Shown: positions 28,633 to 36,080 of the stretch, one piece after another
Numbering within the stretch: position 1 is the first letter of the stretch
Layout of the letters: each line of letters opens with the position of its first letter
NCBI RefSeq assembly: GCF_009805585.1
Contig: NZ_VHIN01000011.1
Location: forward strand, 1-49,770
Direction: 5' to 3'
DNA: 49,770 nucleotides
Source of the DNA: Glutamicibacter sp. JC586
GTDB taxonomy: Bacteria; Actinomycetota; Actinomycetes; Actinomycetales; Micrococcaceae
Made by a program: the position numbers and the translations under genes
The notes under the pieces: model-generated
Told to the model about the DNA's origin: nothing
The model's database searches: none
The model's input: the letters and a program-made list of their open reading frames with translations, nothing else

Positions 28633-30501
28633 TTAGTTGGCAGTCAATACAGTGCTCTTCGTTGCGTAGCCCTTCTTTATTGCGCTCACCTTGACCGTCA
28701 GCTTCTTGCCTTTGTCAGCTTTAGTGACTTTGTAGCTGCTCTTGATTGCACCTTTGATGTTCTTGCCGGAGCGTTGCCACTGGTATGTCACTTTCTCTGC
28801 CGTAGGGCTGTAGGTGCCGGCTGACACTTTTACGGTCCTCCCCACAATCTTCTTGCCTGAGAGAGTCGATTTCTTGCTCACCTTTAGCGTTCCCGGCGCC
28901 ACTGTCTTGGTCGCTGTACTTTGAGCGACCACGGTGTTGTAGTAGCGGTGGGTGAACTGTGTTTTTACGCTGATCTTCTTCCCCCAGTCGGCGGGAACAA
29001 GAGTATAGGTGCTGCGGTTTTGCTGGAAAATTTCCTTTCCGTCGCGCAGCCAGATGTAAGTAAGTTTTGCATCCTTTTTGGATACCGTTCCAGGTTTGGC
29101 CGTCAGCTTCGAACCCACCATAACGGTGCCAGAGATGGTCGGTTTTCCGGATTTCAGATTGCCATGATCGATCTTTACGGATTTGGAGATCAGCTCGACC
29201 GGCTCCGCATGTGCGCCAACGAAAGTTACGACGGCGTGCACCCGCTTCGAGTTCAAAGAATCATCTGGGATGAAAGTGGGACCAGTCGCGCCCTTGATCG
29301 CAATAGTGTCGTCTTTGAACCACTGATACGTTTTCTGGGCATGGGGGAACACGGTGGGATCCAACGCAATACTGAGTTTCTCCGTCACGAATCCGGTGCC
29401 GGTCAGTTTGGCAACGGGATGAGTGGACTCAGAGGCCGGGATCGGTAGGTCGTACCCGGCGGACAGAGTCGCAGTAGGGACATAGACAATCTTCTTGTCC
29501 CAAGAAGTTTTCTCAACGCTGGTGTACTTTGCGGTGATCTTCTTCCCGGCATCGGCGGGGGTGAGCTTATAGGTGCGCCCGGTCGCCCCTGGGACCGCGA
29601 CAGCATTGCGGAACCACTGGAAGTTCTTTTGCGCATAGGAGCCCCAAGGTATTTCCAATTCGTCACCGATGATAGCGAACGGAGAGTCAGAATTGTCCTT
29701 TCGTGCTGTGCGGTAGTTGACTCTCAGCGGGCTTGACTTTGCGGTATCAAATACGTCGGTGACCAAGACAACGTGTACATCAGAAGAGCTCAGTGAGGAA
29801 CCCGTGGTTGCATCGGAGGTTGCGACCATGACGTTACTGCCGGCCACCATGGGCAGCACGGAAGTGGCTGTAAATTTCGTGTAAACGGGCTGTGGATCAG
29901 CGGCCCCTGAAGGGCGGCGCGGAACGATGGCTCGGCCATCTACACCAACAATTGGTGCGAAGGTCAGCGTCTTGCCCACCCAGCCCTTGGAAAGCGAATG
30001 CGTCTCATTGGCTTTGAACTCTTCAAGCAGAGGCATAGCTGCCACCCAGGAGTAATCCGTGAGGCCCGCGTCTTGCACGGTAAGGCTGGTTAGCTTTGTC
30101 ATCTTGGTCAGAGCAGTCCGCGTTGCATTAGTGACACCGGACGCTGGCAGGAAGGTGACCCACAGCTTCTTCAGGTTGGGCAACTGAGCCACAGCCGCAA
30201 CCGCCTCGTTGGTGGCACCGTAGATTTCCACAGAAGTCAGCTGTTGCATGTCCTTCAGACGCTCCAGCCCAGCTATGGTTGATTCGTCCTGGTTCAGAAT
30301 CCTCAGCTCGGTCACCGTGGTGGGAACATCCAGATCCGCCAATGATTCAACCTGCGAGCATTCCATATGGAACGGGTGATCTTCTTCATCGTTCCATGAC
30401 CAGCAACTGTGCGGTGGGGCTGCCTGAGCAGCCGGCGTGAGGCCTCCAACAAGGAGAGCCAGCGCAGCGCTGATGGCCAGTGTTGTGCGGTGAAAATTCA
30501 T
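28633..30501 (-). CDS. Secreted leucine-rich-repeat and Ig-like repeat protein
   Basis: This 622-residue exported protein has a signal peptide (basic start, hydrophobic core, cleavage near AAQA-APPH). Residues about 50-170 carry leucine-rich repeats of the L-x2-L-x-I type (TELRILNQDESTIAGLERLK, LTSVEIYG, LKKLWVTFLP, LTSLTVQDAGL). From about residue 240 there are at least four tandem Ig-like modules with the pattern Y-W-x-R-x-G followed by Y-x-V-x-x-A-D-x-G-K-K, for example VTYQWQRSGKNIKGAIKSSY and VTKADKGKKLTVKV at the end. There is no LPXTG or membrane anchor, so it is either released or held non-covalently. A role in surface adhesion is a guess. Confidence 0.85.
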   Translation of the reverse strand: MNFHRTTLAISAALALLVGGLTPAAQAAPPHSCWSWNDEEDHPFHMECSQVESLADLDVPTTVTELRILNQDESTIAGLERLKDMQQLTSVEIYGATNEAVAAVAQLPNLKKLWVTFLPASGVTNATRTALTKMTKLTSLTVQDAGLTDYSWVAAMPLLEEFKANETHSLSKGWVGKTLTFAPIVGVDGRAIVPRRPSGAADPQPVYTKFTATSVLPMVAGSNVMVATSDATTGSSLSSSDVHVVLVTDVFDTAKSSPLRVNYRTARKDNSDSPFAIIGDELEIPWGSYAQKNFQWFRNAVAVPGATGRTYKLTPADAGKKITAKYTSVEKTSWDKKIVYVPTATLSAGYDLPIPASESTHPVAKLTGTGFVTEKLSIALDPTVFPHAQKTYQWFKDDTIAIKGATGPTFIPDDSLNSKRVHAVVTFVGAHAEPVELISKSVKIDHGNLKSGKPTISGTVMVGSKLTAKPGTVSKKDAKLTYIWLRDGKEIFQQNRSTYTLVPADWGKKISVKTQFTHRYYNTVVAQSTATKTVAPGTLKVSKKSTLSGKKIVGRTVKVSAGTYSPTAEKVTYQWQRSGKNIKGAIKSSYKVTKADKGKKLTVKVSAIKKGYATKSTVLTAN

Positions 30502-30806
30502 GTGCCCCTCGGGATGCTTAAAGTTGAGAACTGGGTAAATCTTTGCACAGCTTTTCGGATCAGAGTATTCGCGTGCGAAACACCACCCCCAGATCGCGAG
30601 CGAATTCCACGGTTAGACTAAAAATCCGCCGAAAATCAGCGATACCCTGGCGCGCTTTAGCCGCCAACGTTCGGAACAGGATGAGGGCCTGTTCATGCTT
30701 GACGGGGCAAACCGCCTCCAGCTTTACATAAGATAGGTTATCGGCGCTAAACTTCCACTTGAGGAGTGAGCGTTCGGGAACTGACAAAGATCGACAAAAG
30801 TCAATG
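30502..30806. other. Gap with a doubtful 75-codon frame
   Basis: About 300 bases between yoeB and the LRR gene, likely holding the LRR promoter. A minus-strand frame 30560-30787 (MSVPERSLLKWKFSADNLSY...) has a protein-like composition but no ribosome site or recognised family, so it is not called as a gene. Confidence 0.35.
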
Positions 30807-31073
30807 TCAATAGTGATATTTTGCTTGAAGAATCGTCACTGCGCGATCATCAGCGATATACACCAGTCGGTTGACGTCATCGATGCGTCGCGACCAGGCG
30901 CCGGCCAATGCGTGCTTCAGTGGTTCAGGTTTTCCAATGCCTTCAAAAGGATCGTCACGGAGCACGTCTTCGATCAGCAGGTTGATGCGCTTGAGCGTCT
31001 TGCGATCCTGGGTCTGCCAGTAGACGTAGTCTTCCCAGCCGCCGGCAGTCCAGGTCAGTAATCTGTCACTCAC
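30807..31073 (-). CDS. yoeB: YoeB-family toxin (RNase), intact copy
   Basis: This 88-residue toxin belongs to the Txe/YoeB family, ribosome-dependent mRNA interferases that bind the A site. The full family pattern is present: [41 protein letters not shown] and the C-terminal KYHY. The expected catalytic residues Glu50, Arg69, His87 and Tyr88 are all there. The GTG start overlaps the antitoxin stop (GTGA), giving the usual antitoxin-first coupled operon. A second, dead copy of the module lies near the right end. Confidence 0.92.
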   Translation of the reverse strand: MSDRLLTWTAGGWEDYVYWQTQDRKTLKRINLLIEDVLRDDPFEGIGKPEPLKHALAGAWSRRIDDVNRLVYIADDRAVTILQAKYHY

Positions 31074-31318
31074 GGTTCGATGAGCCCGTGTTCTGCAGCC
31101 TGGTCGTTACGTGCCGCTTCCAAAGCTGAAAGTAGACGCACCGCATTCTTGGGCGAGCGCAATAGATGGCTCGTTTCAACGAGGGAATCGTACTCGTCTT
31201 TCGACATGAGCACCGCAGAACCACGCTTGGACATGATTTCAACTTCCGTGTGGTCCAGGTTCACTCGTTCGATAAGACCAAACAAGTCGCGTCGCGCTTC
31301 GCTGGTGGTGATTGCCAT
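31070..31318 (-). CDS. yefM: YefM/Phd-family antitoxin
   Basis: This 82-residue antitoxin neutralises YoeB and should repress the operon. The N-terminal DNA-binding Phd/YefM fold reads MAITTSEARRDLFGLIERVN, EVEIMSKRGSAVLMSKDEYD. The C-terminal toxin-binding tail is acidic and helical. The ATG at 31318 follows AGGCGG and starts at the family position. It is co-transcribed with yoeB, with a palindromic operator 11 bases upstream. Confidence 0.92.
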   Translation of the reverse strand: MAITTSEARRDLFGLIERVNLDHTEVEIMSKRGSAVLMSKDEYDSLVETSHLLRSPKNAVRLLSALEAARNDQAAEHGLIEP

Positions 31319-31328
31319 TCCGCCTCCT

Positions 31329-31352
31329 AGTGGTACTAGATATGGTACCACT
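31329..31352. promoter_or_regulatory. Palindromic operator of yefM-yoeB
   Basis: AGTGGTAC and GTACCACT form a perfect 8-bp inverted repeat with an 8-base spacer just upstream of yefM. It is placed where YefM-YoeB complexes bind for autoregulation. Confidence 0.7.
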
Positions 31353-31606
31353 CGCAGCCTGCCTCGCGGGAGCCAAGCGCCAACTCGGCACCCGGTAGGC
31401 GATCAAGGTGAAAAGAGCTGCAAGCAACGCACCAGTAACTAATTCCACCTTGGGCAGCGCGGAAAATACTCAGATCCTAAGGGATTGACCCCAACCAGGG
31501 AGCCAATCGGAATTTACTTCCAAACTCTTCAAAAGACTGAAGATTTAATCCAGCGTATGGTCATACTGCTCTTGTCATCACAGTACAATTTTTGGAGGTC
31601 CTTGTC

Positions 31607-31885
31607 GTGATCAAAAAATCCCTCACACATGTCGCTGTGTCGACCGCGGCTCTCGCGCTCACTGCCGGAGGACTCACCGTTGCAGCGCTTCCGGCCCGAG
31701 CTGGATACTCCTACTTCTATCCCACCGATTACAAGACTTTCGATGCCTGCAACACCAAGCGCCTAACCATGAACTCCTCTTGGTCAAAGGCCAGCCAATG
31801 CTTCATTTTCTACGACACCGACCGCATCGGAAATCGAGCTGGCCCGAACGTCTGGAAATTCTCAGTCACGGTAAAAACCTACTAA
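31607..31885 (+). CDS. Small secreted protein
   Basis: This 92-residue exported protein has a GTG start at 31607 with a strong GGAGG eight bases upstream. A classical signal peptide (MIKKSLTH, then a hydrophobic core) should be cut after LPARA. The mature part is about 60 residues, aromatic-rich (GYSYFYPTDYKTFDACN, SQCFIFYDTD) and has two cysteines that could form one disulfide. It could be a lactococcin-972-like bacteriocin or another small exported peptide, but no family is certain. Confidence 0.65.
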   Translation: MIKKSLTHVAVSTAALALTAGGLTVAALPARAGYSYFYPTDYKTFDACNTKRLTMNSSWSKASQCFIFYDTDRIGNRAGPNVWKFSVTVKTY

Positions 31886-31989
31886 TCAGAAAAATTCAAC
31901 CCATGTTTGCGGACTGAGACTTGGATCCGCATATGGATCACTCAACGGTTTCAGCGATGGCATGGAGTAATGCAAGAAAGTTGCATCGA

Positions 31990-33549
31990 TTATTCGACGC
32001 TGAACTGCAGCCGGTGCCAGCCGGAGGAACCGTTTGGAACAGGCGCAGCGGTTTCTTCTGTCTGTAGCTGGCCATGAGCATCGGTCATGCGGACGGTAGC
32101 GGAGTGATTGCCCGCGGTTGCCTCTGTCCATTCGAATCTCCATTGACGCCAGGTGTCTACGGAGAGCTCGGTGGCGAGTTCGACCTCTTGCCACGGCCCG
32201 TTATCGATACGGATCTCCACTTTGGAAACTCCCGTGGTCTGAGCCCATGCGGTGCCACCAAAGACGACCTTGCCGGCGGGCAACTTTGCGAAGGACCGTG
32301 GGGTATCTATCCGGGATGACATCTTGATTGGTCCTCGTTCTGACCAGCCTCGTGTTGTCCAATAGGCAGCTTTGTCTTGGAACCTTGTCACTTCCAAATC
32401 AACCACCCATTTGGTGGCCGAAACATACCCGTAGAGTCCTGGAACCACCATACGGACCGGGAAACCGTGTTCTAGTGGCAGGGGTTCGCCGTTCATTCCG
32501 ATGGCCAGCAGAGCTTCACGGCTATCGGTGAGAGTTTCCAGCGGCGTGGAGGCACTGAAGCCGTCGAAGGAGGTAGAAAGAACCATATCGGCACCCGGTA
32601 AGGGTTTGGCTTGGGCCAGTAGTTCTCGTAGTGGGTAACCAAGCCACTTGGCGTTGCCGACGAGATCGCCACCGACTGGATTGGAAACGCAGGTCAAGGT
32701 GAGGTAGTGCTCGACCAGGTCCATGTTCAAGAGTTCATTGAATGTGAGTGTGAATTCTTTCTCGACCATTCCGTGAATTTTCAATGACCAGTCTTGGGGG
32801 TCGATTTGCGGCACAGACAAGGCCGTGTCGATTCGATAGAAGTCCTGGTTCGGTGTGACAAATCTAGAGGCGCCAGGGACGTTTAGTTCAGCTCCTTGAG
32901 GCGGGGCTTGTACTTTCACTTTCGCCGGTGGAAGACCAAGGGCTGAGCGGGCTGACTCTGCGGTATTTCTAAGGGTCCGCAGGGCCTGGGTAGCGCCGAC
33001 GGCGAGTAGTCCGAGTGCCACGCTTCCCGCTGATCCGAGGAGAAATTTTCTTCGTGATGTTGTGTTTTCGGACTGGGGATGGATCGTTGGTACAACGGCA
33101 CGGCTAGCCATGCCGGTAAGAAGTGTGAGTGTTCCCAGGCCTAGTATGGTGCCGACTATCGTCGGTATTAGATCGAGGAAGTTTGTTGCCGAGCGGCTTA
33201 GCACGGAAGCACCTAATAGTACTGATAGCCCTATTACCAAGCTCAATCCGAGTGCAAGGCTCCGTGCCGTGGCAAGTCCCACTGTGGCCGCTAAGAGGGC
33301 GGCGGTGATCGATAAGGTGATGAATAGAAAAAGCTTGTCGTTGGTGCCGAATAAGCCGATGGCCAGATCTTTGAGCCATGGTGGAGTGAAATCAATGATT
33401 GTTGACCCTAGAGCGACGAGGGGCGATGAAGCAGTCCCGAAGAATGTGGACGCTGCTTGAGCGATAGTGAACAAAACAATAGCTGAGCAGATGCCAGCTA
33501 TTGGATAGCGCCACATATGACGCTTGCTTTTTATTTGTTGTTGCTCCAT
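31990..33549 (-). CDS. Membrane-anchored molybdopterin oxidoreductase (sulfite oxidase fold)
   Basis: This 519-residue protein starts with four or five membrane segments in about 165 residues. Next comes an internal twin-arginine motif TSRRKFLLGSAG, then a sulfite-oxidase-type molybdopterin domain facing outside. The likely Mo-ligating Cys is in YLTLTCVSNPVGGDL. FPVRMVVPGLYGYVSATKWV is the cofactor-binding signature and the C-terminal 95 residues form the dimerisation Ig-like domain (SKVEIRIDNGPWQEVEL, WRQWRFEWTEATAG). The ATG at 33549 was preferred to GTG 33564. It lies downstream of rskA in the same direction. In relatives such proteins go with sigK/rskA and FAS1 lipoproteins. The substrate is unknown. 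Confidence 0.88.
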   Translation of the reverse strand: MEQQQIKSKRHMWRYPIAGICSAIVLFTIAQAASTFFGTASSPLVALGSTIIDFTPPWLKDLAIGLFGTNDKLFLFITLSITAALLAATVGLATARSLALGLSLVIGLSVLLGASVLSRSATNFLDLIPTIVGTILGLGTLTLLTGMASRAVVPTIHPQSENTTSRRKFLLGSAGSVALGLLAVGATQALRTLRNTAESARSALGLPPAKVKVQAPPQGAELNVPGASRFVTPNQDFYRIDTALSVPQIDPQDWSLKIHGMVEKEFTLTFNELLNMDLVEHYLTLTCVSNPVGGDLVGNAKWLGYPLRELLAQAKPLPGADMVLSTSFDGFSASTPLETLTDSREALLAIGMNGEPLPLEHGFPVRMVVPGLYGYVSATKWVVDLEVTRFQDKAAYWTTRGWSERGPIKMSSRIDTPRSFAKLPAGKVVFGGTAWAQTTGVSKVEIRIDNGPWQEVELATELSVDTWRQWRFEWTEATAGNHSATVRMTDAHGQLQTEETAAPVPNGSSGWHRLQFSVE

Positions 33550-33687
33550 GGCACTGAACCCCACACTTCGTTGCGGTGCGTTCGAATGCTTTACTCGAAC
33601 ACCGGATAACTCCTATTCGGTGTCACCCGGTGCCTGGATTGGATGTCAAAAAATTGGGGCATGGGCGCTGCACGTGTGTCGATTTTT

Positions 33688-34491
33688 CTAAAGGCTTTGC
33701 AAGAGAATTGGTTCGGTAGTCGGAGCGGGTGAGCCCGCTGCAGGTTCCACGGTGATTCCGAAGTGGGTGATGCCTTCCAGTGAACCGGTAATCATTGCGG
33801 TTGCTGCGGCGCTGGAAGGATCCAGCATGCCGGCCGGGATTGCTTTCTCAGCGGAGATGAGCCAGAGTTCGTAGCCTTTCGTTTCTGGGAGTTCAGGCAG
33901 CGCGTGGGTTGATACGGCCATGACACCAGACTTTTCGGAGTATGAAAGCCTAATTGTTGCCCCGTTATCTAGTGTCTGGGATTTAGACTGCATGTCCTGG
34001 GCGCTCAAAATCTGCTTCATCGTATCCCGCTCGCTCTTCATAGCCTGAACAACCATCTCCATCTGCTGCTGAGTATTCAGATTCCACGCCAGCGCACCGA
34101 GAGCACCAGAAGCAACAAGTGAAGTCCCCGCAGCTAGCGCAAAGAACTTCCGCGGCTTTCTGTGAACGCTCTGCATACTTCGAGCCAATTCGTCATGAGG
34201 GTAAAGCAGAGCTCTTGCTTCCGTTGCGGAATGATCGCATTGAGTCTCATCAACGCTTGCGGGAACCTGTTCAACGGTGCGAATCGCATCCATAACGTAG
34301 GTCTTAATTCTCGGTGGCGGCTTCACTTCGGAGACGGTGAGACCGAGGTAGGCAGCAGTCTGTTGCAAAGAAGCAAGCTCTTGCCCGTCCGTGGAGGCAT
34401 TGGCCTCATACTGCAGCACCTGATCACGTTCAGTTTGGGTCAGCGCATTCAGGGCGAAGCCGTTGAACAGTTTACCTTTGTGCTTGCCCAT
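33688..34491 (-). CDS. rskA: RskA-type anti-sigma factor
   Basis: This 267-residue membrane anti-sigma factor is of the RskA (anti-SigK) type. The N-terminal cytoplasmic part (LFNGFALNALTQTERDQVLQ, LGLTVSEVKPPPRIKTYVMD) binds sigma. One membrane segment is near 142-163 (KFFALAAGTSLVASGALGAL). The extracytoplasmic C-terminal domain has the RskA pattern (ELPETKGYELWLISAEKAIP, TGSLEGITHFGITVEPAAGS). In known loci its sigma factor gene lies immediately upstream and overlaps it. Here only a short degraded piece resembling the sigK 3' end is visible, so this anti-sigma factor appears orphaned. Confidence 0.88.
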   Translation of the reverse strand: MGKHKGKLFNGFALNALTQTERDQVLQYEANASTDGQELASLQQTAAYLGLTVSEVKPPPRIKTYVMDAIRTVEQVPASVDETQCDHSATEARALLYPHDELARSMQSVHRKPRKFFALAAGTSLVASGALGALAWNLNTQQQMEMVVQAMKSERDTMKQILSAQDMQSKSQTLDNGATIRLSYSEKSGVMAVSTHALPELPETKGYELWLISAEKAIPAGMLDPSSAAATAMITGSLEGITHFGITVEPAAGSPAPTTEPILLQSL

Positions 34492-34497
34492 GACATG

Positions 34498-34577
34498 GCT
34501 CCCAGCAATTCTCGTATTTCCTTCATTCTGTCTCGTGAGCCGGCTTTCACGATCACCACAGGTAGTTGGGCATGATC
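34498..34577 (-). pseudogene. Possible 3' remnant of sigK
   Basis: Directly before rskA the minus strand translates as HAQLPVVIVKAGSRDRMKEI followed by RELLGAM. This aligns without gaps to the end of SigK-like sigma factors (pattern P-x-x-TVKSRIRDGLKKLRE). A stop codon lies just upstream in the same frame and no further sigma region 4 or region 2 motif can be read in the next 500 bases. The match is short and by eye, so this is a suggestion. Confidence 0.4.
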
Positions 34578-35143
34578 AGGGATCTAACAATGCGTCACAC
34601 CCCGAAATAGACCAGTTGGATCGTATCTCTTTGGGCTTCAGTTAGTTGGCAGAGAGCTTAGATCATGAGTTTGACCTCATCAGGCCGTGCCGCTATTCCC
34701 TGCAATGATTGATGCCTTGCTTGGGGTTTCAACAGCGATTTCCAGTTCAGATATCGGGCGCTATGAAGTGAAGCGGATCTGTCCCACGGCAGGCTGATGG
34801 ACGATCTTCAGCAGCCAAGTTGGTGCGGTAGTTCGCACAGCGGCGAAGCCATCAACATGGCGTTAATCGTCTGAAAATATTCTTTGTGTGGCTTCCTACC
34901 TTTGGACTTCGTCGCTCAGTTGAAGGGCGCCCAAAACGAATAAACTGGGGAAAATTCGGCCATGAAGCCGCTTGCTCGATAGCTGCTTCCTCTCCCTGTG
35001 GCGCTTGAAGCAAGAGAGCTTCATCCTGCGTCGAACCGCCAGTAATTTCAACTGCTCGATTCAGAATCGTGAGTTCAAGGATCCCCTACCGTTAAGGATC
35101 ATTGGTCTTGTTCAGGAAATAGCTGCAGGCCAAATCTTGGGTA
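34578..35143. other. Gene-free stretch where sigK would be expected
   Basis: About 570 bases with no supported gene. In related loci a sigma factor gene occupies this position between rskA and the FAS1 lipoprotein gene. Frames here are broken and match nothing I recognise, which fits a deletion or old decay. Confidence 0.45.
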
Positions 35144-35196
35144 GACAAAAACCAGGGAACGGGCCTCCCCAAAATAGTGCATCGCCCGCTCCCTGG
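35144..35196 (-). terminator. Terminator of the FAS1 lipoprotein gene
   Basis: CCAGGGA-CGGGC pairs with GCCCG-TCCCTGG (one mismatch) and on the minus strand is followed by TTTTTGTC. It lies 25 bases past the FAS1 stop and is a typical intrinsic terminator. Confidence 0.88.
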
Positions 35197-35220
35197 CTTC
35201 TTCAGCTTGATGCTGTAGTG

Positions 35221-35916
35221 CTACTTCTTGGCCGGGGGCATCAGCACCGAATCAACGAGGTAGACCGTGGCGTTGGCAGTCTGCACGCCACCGCAAATGA
35301 CCTTGGCATCGTTGACCATCAGGTCATCGCCGCTGCCGCTGACCTTGACCTTGTCGCCTTCAACGGTTTCCAGATCACCCTTCAGATCATCGGGGGTTAT
35401 CTGGCCGGGGACCACATGGTAGGTCAATACCTTGGTCAGCATGTCGGCATCCGATACGACAGCGTTAAGGTCCTTTTCTGGGATGGCCTTGAAGGCATCA
35501 TCCACCGGAGCGAAGACGGTGAACTCATCGCCATTGAGCGTGTCCACCAGGTCGACGTCCTTATTGAGCTTTCCCGAAACGGCCTTCGTCAGGGTGGTCA
35601 GCAACGGGTTGTTGGATGCTGCAACGGCTACCGGATCCTTGGCCATGCCAGCAACAGAACCGTCACCTTCGGGCACTGCTTCCGCGTAGGCCGCGCAGCC
35701 CGGGCCCACGAGATTGGCGGCCGGGTCCATGGCCGATTCACTGGCCATTCCCGAATCCTCGGAGGCACTCGGGCTGCTCTCGGTCATGCTGGAAGCCGAG
35801 CTTTCGCTGCTTGGAGTGGACTCGCTGCCGCTGTCCATCGAGCAGGCGCTCAATCCGAACGCGGCGACCGCGGCAATCGAGAGCAATCCTACTGTTTTGC
35901 GCTGCATGGTTTTCAT
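35221..35916 (-). CDS. Fasciclin (FAS1) domain lipoprotein
   Basis: This 231-residue lipoprotein has a lipobox LSAC (Cys about 25), then a Ser/Glu/Met-rich linker (GSESTPSSESSASSMTESSP). A single FAS1 domain follows with the conserved blocks LNGDEFTVFAPVDDAFKAIP, LTKVLTYHVVPGQ and VYLVDSVLMPP. It resembles mycobacterial MPT83/MPT70-type proteins, which belong to the SigK regulon. The ATG at 35916 has AAGGAG upstream; the frame is open further but without support. It probably sits at the outer membrane leaflet or cell wall. Regulation by the missing SigK is the natural expectation. Confidence 0.9.
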   Translation of the reverse strand: MKTMQRKTVGLLSIAAVAAFGLSACSMDSGSESTPSSESSASSMTESSPSASEDSGMASESAMDPAANLVGPGCAAYAEAVPEGDGSVAGMAKDPVAVAASNNPLLTTLTKAVSGKLNKDVDLVDTLNGDEFTVFAPVDDAFKAIPEKDLNAVVSDADMLTKVLTYHVVPGQITPDDLKGDLETVEGDKVKVSGSGDDLMVNDAKVICGGVQTANATVYLVDSVLMPPAKK

Positions 35917-36080
35917 GTCGAACTCCTTACCTGGCGACCCCCGTTGGGCCAGTTGGTTTTCCAAACCTCTTGGTTTGGGTTGTCATAGGGCATTCGGGGC
36001 CAGGGATACTCCGGATTGGATTATTTAAAAGTTTTTTGCCCTCCCATCCGAACGTTAAGATCCCATATCATGACCGATAG

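Larger units (their letters stand above)
30807..31352 (-). repeat. Direct repeat copy 1: yefM-yoeB module
   Basis: The whole module from toxin stop to operator recurs at 48963-49508 in the same orientation. The copies share near-identical sequence and exactly equal gene lengths, differing by scattered substitutions. They could support homologous recombination that deletes or inverts the 18 kb between them. Confidence 0.85.

Noticed and set aside
30560-30787. 75-codon frame on the minus strand between yoeB and the LRR gene
   Set aside because: The composition is protein-like, but there is no ribosome site and no recognised family, so it is mentioned only in the gap entry.
34972-35988. Open frame of 338 codons on the plus strand
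   Set aside because: It is antisense to the FAS1 lipoprotein gene and its terminator, which have full motif and ribosome-site support.
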